From NCBI RefSeq assembly GCF_046025915.1, contig NZ_JAQQFR010000011.1, positions 62,001-126,000 on the forward strand: 64,000 nt of DNA, given 5' to 3'. Origin of the DNA: Herbaspirillum rhizosphaerae_A (GTDB lineage: Bacteria > Pseudomonadota > Gammaproteobacteria > Burkholderiales > Burkholderiaceae_D). Below the pieces are notes generated by a model. The model was not told the origin of the DNA. It saw nothing but the letters and a program-made list of their open reading frames with translations, and made no database searches. Positions 34,784 through 43,842 of this stretch are shown piece after piece (the stretch's first letter is position 1; every line of letters begins with the position of its first letter). Both the position numbers and the translations under genes were made by a program.

Positions 34784-36652
34784 ATGAATCAACCTGTCAT
34801 GGAAGGCGTCGCAGCAGTGAACGCCCCCGCTTTCGTCAAACACCAAAAACTGATCAACTGGGTTACCGAGATCGCCGCGCTGACCAAGCCGGAAAGCATC
34901 TGCTGGTGCGACGGTTCGCAGGAAGAGTACGACCGCCTGTGCGCTGAAATGGTCGCCGCCGGCACCATGAAGAAGCTGAATCAGGAAAAGCGTCCTAACA
35001 GCTACCTGGCTTGCTCCGATCCATCGGACGTAGCGCGCGTGGAAGATCGCACCTTCATCTGCTCCAAGAACAAGGAAGACGCCGGCCCGACCAACAACTG
35101 GACCGATCCTGCCGAAATGCGCACGACCTTGAATGGTCTGTTTGCCGGCAGCATGCGCGGCCGTACTTTGTATGTCGTGCCGTTTTCGATGGGCCCGCTG
35201 GGTTCGCCGATCGCCCACATCGGCGTCGAGTTGTCGGATTCGCCTTACGTTGCCGTGAACATGCGCATCATGACCCGCATGGGCAAGGCCGTGTATGACG
35301 TGCTGGGCAGCGACGGTGATTTCGTCCCATGCGTGCACACTGTCGGCGCACCATTGCAAGCTGGTGAAAAAGACGTCGCCTGGCCGTGCAACGCCACCAA
35401 GTACATCGTCCACTATCCAGAGACCCGCGAAATCTGGTCTTACGGTTCGGGCTACGGCGGCAACGCGCTGCTGGGCAAGAAATGCTTCGCGCTGCGTATC
35501 GCGTCGACCATGGGCCGCGATCAGGGCTGGCTGGCAGAACACATGCTGATCCTCGGCGTGGAATCGCCCGAAGGTAAGAAGCACTACGTCGCAGCAGCCT
35601 TCCCATCGGCGTGCGGCAAGACCAACTTTGCGATGCTGATTCCGCCGAAGTCCTTCGACGGCTGGAAAGTCACTACCATCGGCGACGACATCGCCTGGAT
35701 CAAACCAGGTCAAGACGGCCGCTTGTACGCGATCAATCCTGAAGCCGGTTATTTCGGCGTTGCCCCGGGCACCAACGAAAAGACCAACTTCAACTGCATG
35801 GCGTCGCTGCGCGCCAATACCATCTTCACCAACGTCGCGCTGACCGACGACGGCGATGTCTGGTGGGAGGGTATGACTTCGGTCCCGCCTGCGCATCTGG
35901 TCGACTGGCAAGGCAAGGACTGGACGCCGGAAATCGCCAAGGAAACGGGTCGCAAGGCTGCCCATCCGAACGCGCGCTTCACCGTCGCCGCGACACAAAA
36001 CCCTGTGATCGACGCTGCATGGGATGACCCGGCAGGCGTGCCGATTTCGGCCTTCATCTTCGGTGGCCGCCGCTCGACCACCGTGCCGCTGGTGACCGAA
36101 GCGCGCAACTGGGTTGAAGGCGTCTACATGGCCGCGACCATGGGCTCCGAAACTACTGCTGCTGCCGTCGGCCAACAAGGCGTTGTGCGCCGCGATCCGT
36201 TCGCGATGCTGCCGTTCGCCGGCTACAACATGAGCGATTACTTCCAGCACTGGCTGAACCTGGGTCGCAAGATCGCCGCGTCGCCTGCCGAACTGCCGAA
36301 GATCTATTGCGTCAACTGGTTCCGTACCGATGCTGACGGCAAGTTCGTCTGGCCTGGCTTTGGTGACAATATGCGTGTGCTGAAGTGGATGCTGGAACGC
36401 ATCGAAGATCCGCAAGGTGTGCGCGTCGGCGGTACGCCGCACATCTTCGGCGTGTCGCCACGTTACGAAGATCTGCAATGGGACGGCATCGACTTCACGC
36501 CGGAACAGTTCGCCATGATCACCTCGATCGACAAGGCGGCCTGGGCCAAGGAAGTTGAGTTGCACACCGAGTTGTTCGACAAGCTGAAGCACAACTTGCC
36601 CAAGGAACTGGTTGAAGTGAAAGTGGCACTGGAGAAGAAATTGGCGGCCTGA
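34784..36652 (+). CDS. pckG: Phosphoenolpyruvate carboxykinase (GTP)
   Basis: 622 residues from the ATG at 34784, with GGAGG at 34771-34775; the in-frame TTG at 34769 is not needed. The length and motifs fit the GTP-dependent family (the ATP type is about 540 residues): PSACGKTNFAM is the kinase-1a loop with the reactive cysteine, and DDIAWIKPG follows as the metal-binding kinase-2 motif. It converts oxaloacetate and GTP to phosphoenolpyruvate, the first committed step of gluconeogenesis. It is followed by its own terminator. Confidence 0.96.
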   Translation: MNQPVMEGVAAVNAPAFVKHQKLINWVTEIAALTKPESICWCDGSQEEYDRLCAEMVAAGTMKKLNQEKRPNSYLACSDPSDVARVEDRTFICSKNKEDAGPTNNWTDPAEMRTTLNGLFAGSMRGRTLYVVPFSMGPLGSPIAHIGVELSDSPYVAVNMRIMTRMGKAVYDVLGSDGDFVPCVHTVGAPLQAGEKDVAWPCNATKYIVHYPETREIWSYGSGYGGNALLGKKCFALRIASTMGRDQGWLAEHMLILGVESPEGKKHYVAAAFPSACGKTNFAMLIPPKSFDGWKVTTIGDDIAWIKPGQDGRLYAINPEAGYFGVAPGTNEKTNFNCMASLRANTIFTNVALTDDGDVWWEGMTSVPPAHLVDWQGKDWTPEIAKETGRKAAHPNARFTVAATQNPVIDAAWDDPAGVPISAFIFGGRRSTTVPLVTEARNWVEGVYMAATMGSETTAAAVGQQGVVRRDPFAMLPFAGYNMSDYFQHWLNLGRKIAASPAELPKIYCVNWFRTDADGKFVWPGFGDNMRVLKWMLERIEDPQGVRVGGTPHIFGVSPRYEDLQWDGIDFTPEQFAMITSIDKAAWAKEVELHTELFDKLKHNLPKELVEVKVALEKKLAA

Positions 36653-36683
36653 TCGCGCCGATAAGTTCTCTATACTGTTAAGG

Positions 36684-36717
36684 AAAACGGCTGCCGACGA
36701 TGTCGGTGGCCGTTTTT

Positions 36718-36719
<2 letters not shown>
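36684..36719. terminator. Terminator after pckG
   Basis: AAAACGGC-T-GCCGAC pairs with GTCGGT-G-GCCGTTTT around a short loop, followed by T residues. The T run includes the stop codon region of the convergent thioesterase gene, so both transcripts end here. Confidence 0.88.
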
Positions 36720-37158
<439 letters not shown>

Positions 37159-37482
37159 CTTGTTTTGGGCTGGTCACACACATGTTGCCGTGCTGAAGTA
37201 ATATTGCGGCGGGAACGAAGCTCGTCTCCCGATTTCTACTGAACGGTGAGTCAGCAGTGTAAGCGATCGCCTTTGGCGGCGCAGCAGGGAGGGCATAGCT
37301 GGTTGTTTCTGACGGCTTCGTGCCCATATGTGTTTTATCCCTTGTGACACGTAGCATGCCGCTTCATACGAATGTCGATAGTCAAATGCAATCGAAAGTA
37401 TTAAACAAATAAATTTGATTAATATATAGAGGCGCTTTACTATCTCTTCACTCTCTTTCAACCCCTAAGTAAAGGAAACGCA
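37159..37482. promoter_or_regulatory. ahpC upstream region with a candidate OxyR site
   Basis: The interval of 324 bases carries the ahpC promoter. Four tetramers with 7-base spacing (ATAG 37378, CAAT 37389, ATTA 37400, AAAT 37411) resemble the OxyR pattern ATAG-n7-CTAT repeated; the first is exact, the others match 3, 2 and 2 of 4. A -10-like TATATA is at 37423-37428, so the site would touch the -35 region, as usual for OxyR activation. The match is moderate. Confidence 0.4.
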
Positions 37483-38046
37483 ATGTCCCTGATCAATACG
37501 ACAATCAAGCCATTCAAAGCAACTGCTTACCACGACGGCAAATTCGTCGACATCACCGAAGCAAGCCTGAAGGGCAAGTGGTCCGTGTTCGTGTTCTACC
37601 CAGCTGACTTTACTTTCGTCTGCCCGACAGAACTGGAAGATCTGGCCAACAACTACGCTGAATTCCAAAAAATGGGCGTCGAAATCTACGGCGTGTCGAC
37701 CGACACCCATTTCGCGCACAAGGCATGGCACGACACATCGGATGCCATCAAGAAAGTGCAATACCCACTGGTCGGCGACCCAACAACAACACTGGCTCGC
37801 AACTTCGAAGTCCTGATCGAAGAAGAAGGCCTGGCACTGCGCGGTACATTCGTGATCAACCCAGAAGGTCAGATCAAGGTTCTGGAAATCCATGACAACG
37901 GAATCGGCCGCGACGCTTCCGAACTGCTGCGCAAGGTCAAGGCAGCGCAATACGTTGCTTCGCACCCAGGTGAAGTTTGCCCAGCAAAGTGGACTGAAGG
38001 CGCAGAAACTCTGAAGCCTTCCCTCGATCTGGTCGGCAAGATCTAA
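37483..38046 (+). CDS. ahpC: Alkyl hydroperoxide reductase subunit C
   Basis: 187 residues, the usual length. The peroxidatic cysteine is C47 (DFTFVCPTELEDL) and the resolving cysteine lies in HPGEVCPAKW near residue 166. This typical 2-Cys peroxiredoxin reduces hydrogen peroxide and organic peroxides and is recharged by AhpF, encoded downstream. AAAGGAAA precedes the ATG. Codon choice is strongly biased to favoured codons, fitting a very highly expressed protein. A long palindrome starts at its stop codon. Confidence 0.97.
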   Translation: MSLINTTIKPFKATAYHDGKFVDITEASLKGKWSVFVFYPADFTFVCPTELEDLANNYAEFQKMGVEIYGVSTDTHFAHKAWHDTSDAIKKVQYPLVGDPTTTLARNFEVLIEEEGLALRGTFVINPEGQIKVLEIHDNGIGRDASELLRKVKAAQYVASHPGEVCPAKWTEGAETLKPSLDLVGKI

Positions 38047-38175
38047 ATCGCTGATTAAGCTACTGCGCGATTCGATCTCAAGACTGCAGGTGAGAACAAT
38101 GCGTCGCCGTACATCCGTACGGCTGCGCTTCTCTTCTCGACCTCGAACCGCTCGCTACGCTTACTCAACGATTTA
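38044..38175. repeat. 132-base imperfect palindrome starting at the ahpC stop codon
   Basis: The left arm starts at TAAATCG (38044-38050, containing the stop codon) and the right arm ends at CGATTTA (38169-38175). Pairing continues inward through matching blocks to a perfect apex stem GCCGTAC-ATCC-GTACGGC (38106-38123). As RNA this would be one long hairpin at the end of ahpC mRNA. It may end or protect the ahpC transcript, or be a dispersed intergenic element. Confidence 0.7.
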
Positions 38176-38217
38176 ACGTAGTAAATAAGAAGTACAGAAA
38201 CAAAAACTGAAGCACCC

Positions 38218-38277
38218 GTCCGGATTCAGCGCAAGCAACGCCGCAGAGCTCACGAGGCCGAGCGGCGGAGTCCGGAC
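38218..38277 (+). repeat. Second hairpin in the ahpC-ahpF spacer
   Basis: GTCCGGATTC and GAGTCCGGAC form outer arms (9 of 10 pairs), and CGCCGC (38239-38244) with GCGGCG (38262-38267) form an inner stem. It lies 40 bases before the ahpF start, so it could lower ahpF expression relative to ahpC or act as a processing site. Confidence 0.6.
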
Positions 38278-38316
38278 AATATTGAAATCTCACATCAGAG
38301 GAAAGTGGAAATCACC

Positions 38317-39912
38317 ATGTTGGATGCCAATCTCAAAGCCCAATTAAAAGCCTACCTGGAAAAGGTCACGCAGCCTATCGAGATCGTCGCGTCGCTGGAT
38401 GATGGCGCCAAGTCTCGTGAGTTGCAGGAGCTGCTGCAGGAAATCGTCACGCTGTCCGAGCGCATTACGCTCGTCGAACGCAACGATCATGCCGTACGCA
38501 AGCCGTCCTTTTCATTGAATCGCCCCGGTACCGATATCAGCGTGCAGTTTGCCGGTATCCCGATGGGCCACGAATTTACGTCGCTGGTGCTGGCGCTGCT
38601 GCAAGTCGGCGGCCACCCCATCAAACTCGACGACAAGGTGATTGAGCAAATTCGCAATCTGGATGGCGATTACACCTTTGAAACCTATATTTCGCTGACC
38701 TGCCAGAACTGCCCGGAAGTTGTGCAGGCGCTGAACGTGATGTCGATCATCAACCCCCGCATCCGATCGGTGACGGTGGACGGCGCGCTGTTCCAGGACG
38801 AAGTCGAGAAGCGCCAGATCATGGCCGTGCCGACCGTCTACATGAACGGTGAAGTGTTCGGCCAGGGCCGTACCGGTGTGGAAGAAATCCTCGCCAAGCT
38901 CGACACCGGCGCCGCAGCGCGCAAGGGTGAAGAACTGAGTGGCAAGGAAGCCTACGACGTGCTGATCGTCGGCGGTGGCCCGGCAGGTGCAGCAGCTGCG
39001 ATTTATGCAGCACGTAAAGGCATCCGCACCGGTGTGGTTGCAGAACGTTTCGGCGGCCAGGTGCTGGACACGCTGGCAATTGAAAACTTTGTCTCCGTCA
39101 AGGAAACCGAAGGCCCGCAATTTGCCACCGCGCTGGAACAGCACGTCCGTAGCTACGACGTCGATATCATGAACACGCAACGCGCCGAAGCACTGGTGCC
39201 GGGTAACGGTCTGATCGAAGTCAAGCTGGCCAACGGCGGCGTCCTCAAGGGCAAGACCGTGATCCTGTCGACCGGTGCACGCTGGCGCGAAGTCAACGTG
39301 CCGGGCGAGCGCGAATACCGTAACCACGGTGTCGCTTACTGTCCGCACTGTGACGGCCCGCTGTTCAAGGGCAAGCGCGTGTCTGTTATCGGCGGCGGCA
39401 ACTCCGGCGTGGAAGCGGCAATCGACCTGGCCGGTATCGTCAGCCACGTTACGCTGCTGGAATTCGCTGCAGAATTGAAGGCCGATGCGGTGCTGGTGCG
39501 CAAGCTGAAGAGTCTGCCGAACGTCACTATCGTGACCTCGGCACAAACCAGCGAGATCACCGGTGACGGCAAGAAGGTTAACGGTATCAGCTACAAGGAA
39601 CGTGTCAGCGGTGAAGTAAAGCACGTCGAACTGGAAGGCGTTTTCGTCCAGATCGGTCTGGTGCCGAACACCGAATGGCTCAAGGGTACGGTCGCTCTAT
39701 CCAAGCACGGCGAAATCGAAATCGATGCAAAGGGTCAGACTTCGATTCCTGGCGTGTTCGCAGCAGGCGACGTGACAACGGTGCCGTACAAGCAGATCGT
39801 GATCGCTGTTGGTGAAGGCTCCAAGGCGGCTCTGAGCGCCTTCGATCACCTGATCCGCACTTCGGCTCCAGAAGAAGCTCCGGTTGCGGCGAAGGAAGCT
39901 GTCGCAGCCTGA
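38317..39912 (+). CDS. ahpF: Alkyl hydroperoxide reductase subunit F
   Basis: 531 residues from the ATG at 38317, chosen because the family starts MLDxNLKxQLKAYLEK; a GTG at 38305 is in frame. The N-terminal thioredoxin-like part has CQNCPEV (about residue 130), the FAD domain starts VLIVGGGPAGAAAA, and the reductase disulfide is CPHCDGP near residue 345, followed by GGGNSGVEAA for NADH. It reduces AhpC with NADH. A strong terminator follows. Confidence 0.97.
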   Translation: MLDANLKAQLKAYLEKVTQPIEIVASLDDGAKSRELQELLQEIVTLSERITLVERNDHAVRKPSFSLNRPGTDISVQFAGIPMGHEFTSLVLALLQVGGHPIKLDDKVIEQIRNLDGDYTFETYISLTCQNCPEVVQALNVMSIINPRIRSVTVDGALFQDEVEKRQIMAVPTVYMNGEVFGQGRTGVEEILAKLDTGAAARKGEELSGKEAYDVLIVGGGPAGAAAAIYAARKGIRTGVVAERFGGQVLDTLAIENFVSVKETEGPQFATALEQHVRSYDVDIMNTQRAEALVPGNGLIEVKLANGGVLKGKTVILSTGARWREVNVPGEREYRNHGVAYCPHCDGPLFKGKRVSVIGGGNSGVEAAIDLAGIVSHVTLLEFAAELKADAVLVRKLKSLPNVTIVTSAQTSEITGDGKKVNGISYKERVSGEVKHVELEGVFVQIGLVPNTEWLKGTVALSKHGEIEIDAKGQTSIPGVFAAGDVTTVPYKQIVIAVGEGSKAALSAFDHLIRTSAPEEAPVAAKEAVAA

Positions 39913-39971
39913 TACAGCTTGATGCAGGCTGACAGAAATGGATGTAGTCGTTTCAGCAGTAAGCCAAACGT

Positions 39972-39998
39972 AAAAAAGCCACCTCTGGTGGCTTTTTT
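39972..39998. terminator. Terminator after ahpF
   Basis: AAAAAAGCCACC pairs with GGTGGCTTTTTT around a TCT loop, a textbook intrinsic terminator. It also lies 50 bases beyond the stop of the convergent carboxypeptidase gene and may serve both. Confidence 0.93.
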
Positions 39999-40049
39999 AT
40001 TGTGCTCACTCTGCGTCGAAACTTTCCGGCGCAGAGTTGTGTCGCGAGA

Positions 40050-41210
40050 TTATTTGAACAGCAGGCGCATCGAATCCCATGCGCGGCCGAAGATACCCGC
40101 AGGACCAACAGACTCCAGTGCCACCAGCGGCAACTCGGTAACTACCTTGTCGTCGATCATGATCTTCAGGGTGCCGACCTTGGCGTTTTCGGAAATCGGC
40201 GCGATCAATGGATCGTTACGTTCAACACGCGGCTTGATCTTGTCAGCGGTGCCCTTCGGTACCGTTACGTAGACATCGCGCATGAAACCGATCTTGATCT
40301 TGCCTTGCGAACCCTTCCAGACGTCGGGCGTATCGACTGCCTGGCCCTTGCTGTAAAGCTTCACAGCGTCGAAGTTCTGGAAGCCCCAGTTGAGCAGCTT
40401 CTGGCTTTCTTGCGTACGAACCTGATCGGAGACGGTGCCGATGACCACCGAGATCAGACGGCGCTCGCCATTGGCGACCGGACGCTTGGCCGAGGTGATC
40501 AGCGAGTAACCGGCGCTTTCCGTGTGGCCGGTCTTCATGCCGTCAACGGTCGGATCGAGCCAAAGCAGACGATTGCGGTTTGGCTGGGTGATGTTGTTGT
40601 AGGTGAATTTTTTGACCGAGTAATAGGTTTTATAAAACTCAGGGAAGTCGTTGATCAGGTTGCGGCACAGGATCGCCAGATCGCGTGCGGTCGTGTACGT
40701 GTCGGGGCTAGGCAAACCATGCGGATTGCTGAAGTGCGTGCCGGTCAGACCCTGGCGTTGCGCTTCGCGGTTCATCAGGATGACGAAGGCGTCGGTGGTA
40801 CCGGACACGGCTTCGGACAGTGCCACGGCAGCATCATTGCCGGAGACCGAGATCAGGCCGTACAGCAGGTTGTTGACCGACACCGGCTTGTTCGGCTCGA
40901 TGAACATCTTAGAGCTGCTGGGATCGACTTTCCACGCATTGACCGAAACATTGATTTCCTGGTTCAGGTCGAGGCGCTTGTCACGTACCGCCGCGAAGGC
41001 CAGATAAGCCGTCATCAGCTTGACCAGAGATGCCGGCTCGACGCGCGTATCAGCGTCTTGGGAGGCCATGATCTGGTTGCTCGAGGCATCCAGCAGGAGC
41101 CATGATTTTGCGGCGACGCCAGGAGGTGGAAGGGTCTGGGCACTTGCTGCCGAGAAAGTGACCGACAAGGTCAGGGCGGTTGCGGCAATAGCCGCGAGTA
41201 GTTTTTTCAT
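40050..41210 (-). CDS. D-alanyl-D-alanine carboxypeptidase (PBP5/6 family)
   Basis: 386 residues from the ATG at 41210, where a signal peptide begins (KKLLAAIAATALTLSV, cleavage near ASA/QTL); the longer frame has no reason to be translated. The three penicillin-binding motifs are present: SLVK, SGN (SVSGNDAAV) and KTG (MKTGHTE). A C-terminal domain and an amphipathic end follow as in PBP5/6. It trims the terminal D-alanine of peptidoglycan stem peptides in the periplasm. Confidence 0.93.
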   Translation of the reverse strand: MKKLLAAIAATALTLSVTFSAASAQTLPPPGVAAKSWLLLDASSNQIMASQDADTRVEPASLVKLMTAYLAFAAVRDKRLDLNQEINVSVNAWKVDPSSSKMFIEPNKPVSVNNLLYGLISVSGNDAAVALSEAVSGTTDAFVILMNREAQRQGLTGTHFSNPHGLPSPDTYTTARDLAILCRNLINDFPEFYKTYYSVKKFTYNNITQPNRNRLLWLDPTVDGMKTGHTESAGYSLITSAKRPVANGERRLISVVIGTVSDQVRTQESQKLLNWGFQNFDAVKLYSKGQAVDTPDVWKGSQGKIKIGFMRDVYVTVPKGTADKIKPRVERNDPLIAPISENAKVGTLKIMIDDKVVTELPLVALESVGPAGIFGRAWDSMRLLFK

Positions 41211-41346
41211 CTTCAGGTGTAAAAATGTGTCCCGCCTGACTGCTCGCGGGACTGTCGTTTGAAAAGAGATGAGTGAACATCGCACCGGGATTATAAACGC
41301 CGAGCCTGACAATAAGGCTTTACGGCGTCTGTTTGCTTGCAGTGTC

Positions 41347-41489
41347 TTCCTGTTTCATGATCCGTAGCGAGAGGCCGTCAGCCGGTGCCGATCGGAGCGC
41401 AGGATACCGGAGTGTACTTTAGTACACGAGGATTCCGAGCACCGTACGGCGCCGGATCACGGCCTCGCAGCAGGAGCATGGGACAGGAA
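41347..41489. repeat. 143-base imperfect palindrome beginning next to a stop codon
   Basis: The outer arms TTCCTGT (41347-41353) and ACAGGAA (41483-41489) are continued inward by matching blocks (GAGGCCGT with ACGGCCTC, GCAGGATACC with GGATTCCGAG partly) to a perfect apex stem GTGTAC-TTTA-GTACAC. The right edge is directly beside the stop codon (41490-41492) of the alpha/beta hydrolase on the minus strand. The general plan matches the element at 38044-38175, including a GTAC-N4-GTAC apex. Confidence 0.75.
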
Positions 41490-42125
41490 TTAGTGATGCC
41501 ACATTTGGACTATCAGGTTCTTGATATGTTGCAATTTTCTGTGAAAAAAGTGATCCGAACCCGGGATCACGATCACCGGCAGTTCTTGCGGACGCGCCCA
41601 GTCAAGCACGGCGCTGAGCGGAATCGTGTCATCCAGCTCACCATGGATCAGAATGGTATTGGCAGGCGCATCCGGCATCGGCCACTTGCCGGCGGCGGTA
41701 CCGACCAGTGCCAGGCGCTCGGCAGGCGTGCCTTCTGCAATCAGACGCTGTTGCAGTTGCGCTTGCACGAAGGTGCCGAATGAGAAGCCACCCAGCGCCA
41801 GCGGCAACTCCGGATATTGCTGGCGCATGTGCACGAGCAGCAGCGCCATGTCGTCGGTTTCTCCCTGGCCGTGATCATGCACGCCTTCGGATTTGCCGAC
41901 GCCGCGGAAATTCATGCGTACCGTCACATAGCCGAGCGCGAGGAAAGAGCGGGCCAGCGTCTGCGCGACCTTATTGTCCATGGTGCCGCCGAACAGCGGA
42001 TGTGGGTGGGCGACCAGCGCCAGGCCGCGCGGTGTAGCAAATTGCTCGGGATCAGGCAGATCCAGCGCGCATTCGAGCTGGCCGATTGCGCCGGGAATCA
42101 GGAACGATTGTGTTTGGGCGTTCAT
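41490..42125 (-). CDS. Alpha/beta hydrolase (COG2945-like)
   Basis: 211 residues. The order HPHPLFGGTMDNKV, VRMNFRGVGKSEG, GFSFG (nucleophile serine elbow) and a C-terminal histidine in GSDHFFH fits small dienelactone-hydrolase-like enzymes of the COG2945 type. An aspartate in HGELDDTIPL is the likely acid. Cytoplasmic, no signal peptide. The natural substrate is unknown. The next gene downstream in this direction is the D-Ala carboxypeptidase, separated by the long palindrome. Confidence 0.85.
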   Translation of the reverse strand: MNAQTQSFLIPGAIGQLECALDLPDPEQFATPRGLALVAHPHPLFGGTMDNKVAQTLARSFLALGYVTVRMNFRGVGKSEGVHDHGQGETDDMALLLVHMRQQYPELPLALGGFSFGTFVQAQLQQRLIAEGTPAERLALVGTAAGKWPMPDAPANTILIHGELDDTIPLSAVLDWARPQELPVIVIPGSDHFFHRKLQHIKNLIVQMWHH

Positions 42126-42156
42126 TGGGTGTGACGTAATGTACGTATTAAGGCGT

Positions 42157-42495
42157 TCAGATTTTCAGGCGATCGACGATCTTGCCGCCGACGATATGGG
42201 AGTCGATGATTTCATCGATGTCTTCGTTGTCGACGAAGGTGTACCAGGTGCCTTGCGGATAGATCACGACGACCGGGCCTTCTTCGCAGCGTTCGAGGCA
42301 GCCGGCCTTGTTGATGCGGACTTTGCCTTCACCGGCCAGGCCGAGTTGCTTGATGCGTTTCTTTGCATGCTCTTGTGCGGCTTGCGCGCCCTTGTCGGCG
42401 CAGCAGGTGCGCTCGCCGGGTTTACGCTGATTCAGGCAAAAGAAGACGTGGTGTTCGTAGAACGGTTTTTCTGGAGTATCTGCGGTATCTGCCAT
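42157..42495 (-). CDS. Thioredoxin-like 2Fe-2S ferredoxin
   Basis: 112 residues from the ATG at 42495; ten residues upstream in frame are unlikely to be used. The cysteine pattern (FFCLNQ, then GERTCC, then KAGCLERCEEGPVVVIYPQGTWY) matches the thioredoxin-like ferredoxins that carry one 2Fe-2S cluster. It is a small electron carrier of unknown partner. It sits 31 bases upstream of the alpha/beta hydrolase start on the same strand, possibly co-transcribed. Confidence 0.88.
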   Translation of the reverse strand: MADTADTPEKPFYEHHVFFCLNQRKPGERTCCADKGAQAAQEHAKKRIKQLGLAGEGKVRINKAGCLERCEEGPVVVIYPQGTWYTFVDNEDIDEIIDSHIVGGKIVDRLKI

Positions 42496-42550
42496 GTTGA
42501 TGCTCGGTGGGATGGGCCAAAGCATGCATGATACACCTTGAGGCCGGACC

Positions 42551-43816
42551 TTATTTTGGCGCGGCAGCCTTGCGATGCACGGGGTGATACAAGAACCACA
42601 ACGCCAGGAAAGGCCAGAGCACCGAAAGGAATTGCGCGGCGCCGTCGAAATTCAGGAATTTGCCTTGCACCCAGGTCTGCAGCGTCGATACGAAATAGGG
42701 ATTGGCCGGCACCGCATTGGTCGCCAGCAAACTGAAGATCAACGCCAGTCCCGCAATGCGGCGTTGTGCGGTAGGCGGGGCGAATGACAGCCCGGCCAGC
42801 ATCAGGCCGCCGATGATTATGCCGCCGGCAGCACCCGGTGTAAGCCAGACGAAGGCGTTTTCCGGGGCGAAGAAGAGCGCGCACGCCAGCGATTTGATAA
42901 ACACGGCCGCGAGCAGATAGAACGCCGTCAGCGCGTTGCGCGGCGCTTGCTTGCGCAGCAGCAGCAGCATGGTCAGTATCGCGCCGGTCAGGCCGCATGC
43001 CGTCACGATGATTTCGGCGAGCCAATATTGCTCCGCCGTCAACTGCGCGCTATTGGTCCACCAGGTCGCCAGATCGATCGGCGTATCCAGCAAATCGGAC
43101 AACAAGCTCGACAGCGGCGGCACCAGATGGCCGAGGCCGAACAAGTGATTCTGCGGATAGATCAGCGCCAGCGGCCACAGCCCGATCACCACCAGTCCGC
43201 GGCTGGCTTCGCGTGAGAACCAGCGTCGGCGCAACTCCAGCAAGCGGCTCTCGCGCAAGAAGTAACGGCCGGTCCATGCGCCCAGCAGCGCTCCGAGCAA
43301 GGTGCCGCAGCTATTGGTAATGAGATCGAGATTGGAGGGAATGCGCGTAGGCAGATAGGTCTGCACTCCTTCCATGACGACCGACAGGGCGATACCTGCA
43401 ATGGTGCTGAGAATCACCGCCCAATAAGAGCGGATGCGTGGGTACAGCGCAAATACGGTAAAAGCGCCGAAGGGCGCGTAGCCGACGATGTTGGTCCACA
43501 GATCGAAGCCGGTCCAGTAATACGGCAGGCGCGCCCACAGATAGTCCCAGGGTTGCAGACCCATGTCGCGCCAGCCGGTAAACGGATACCAGCTGGCATA
43601 CACGATCAGCAGTGTATACATCAGCAGACTGACCCGGGCGAACGACGACGCCACCGGCTTGTTGAGGGGGCGTGCTCCGGTTACGCCAGCAGTGGGCGCA
43701 GCAGCAGCTGCTGCCGGCGTTACTGTAGCTGGCTGAATGGCTGACTGAGGAGATTGTGGAGGTCGGTGCGAGGCGTCCATGCTGGCGAGGGTACCCGATT
43801 TCTTCGTCGCTTGCAT
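42551..43816 (-). CDS. VanZ-family multi-spanning membrane protein
   Basis: About 421 residues from the ATG at 43816 (an ATG at 43780 is possible). After a proline/alanine-rich cytoplasmic start it has about ten membrane helices; the first half carries VanZ-type features (YASWYPFTGWR, NIVGYAPFGAFTVF, LPTRIPSNLDLITNSCGTLLGALLG). VanZ-like proteins confer slight teicoplanin resistance in enterococci, but most members have unknown roles. It is divergent from birA, with 26 bases between the start codons. Confidence 0.85.
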   Translation of the reverse strand: MQATKKSGTLASMDASHRPPQSPQSAIQPATVTPAAAAAAPTAGVTGARPLNKPVASSFARVSLLMYTLLIVYASWYPFTGWRDMGLQPWDYLWARLPYYWTGFDLWTNIVGYAPFGAFTVFALYPRIRSYWAVILSTIAGIALSVVMEGVQTYLPTRIPSNLDLITNSCGTLLGALLGAWTGRYFLRESRLLELRRRWFSREASRGLVVIGLWPLALIYPQNHLFGLGHLVPPLSSLLSDLLDTPIDLATWWTNSAQLTAEQYWLAEIIVTACGLTGAILTMLLLLRKQAPRNALTAFYLLAAVFIKSLACALFFAPENAFVWLTPGAAGGIIIGGLMLAGLSFAPPTAQRRIAGLALIFSLLATNAVPANPYFVSTLQTWVQGKFLNFDGAAQFLSVLWPFLALWFLYHPVHRKAAAPK

Positions 43817-43842
43817 CTTCGACAACCGTTACAATATTGCCT

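Noticed and set aside
34700..36592. 630-codon open frame on the strand opposite pckG
   Set aside because: It mirrors pckG almost end to end; such long antisense frames arise from the strong codon bias of the real gene and give no recognisable protein.
38512..39624. 370-codon frame opposite ahpF
   Set aside because: Antisense shadow; ahpF has all catalytic motifs.
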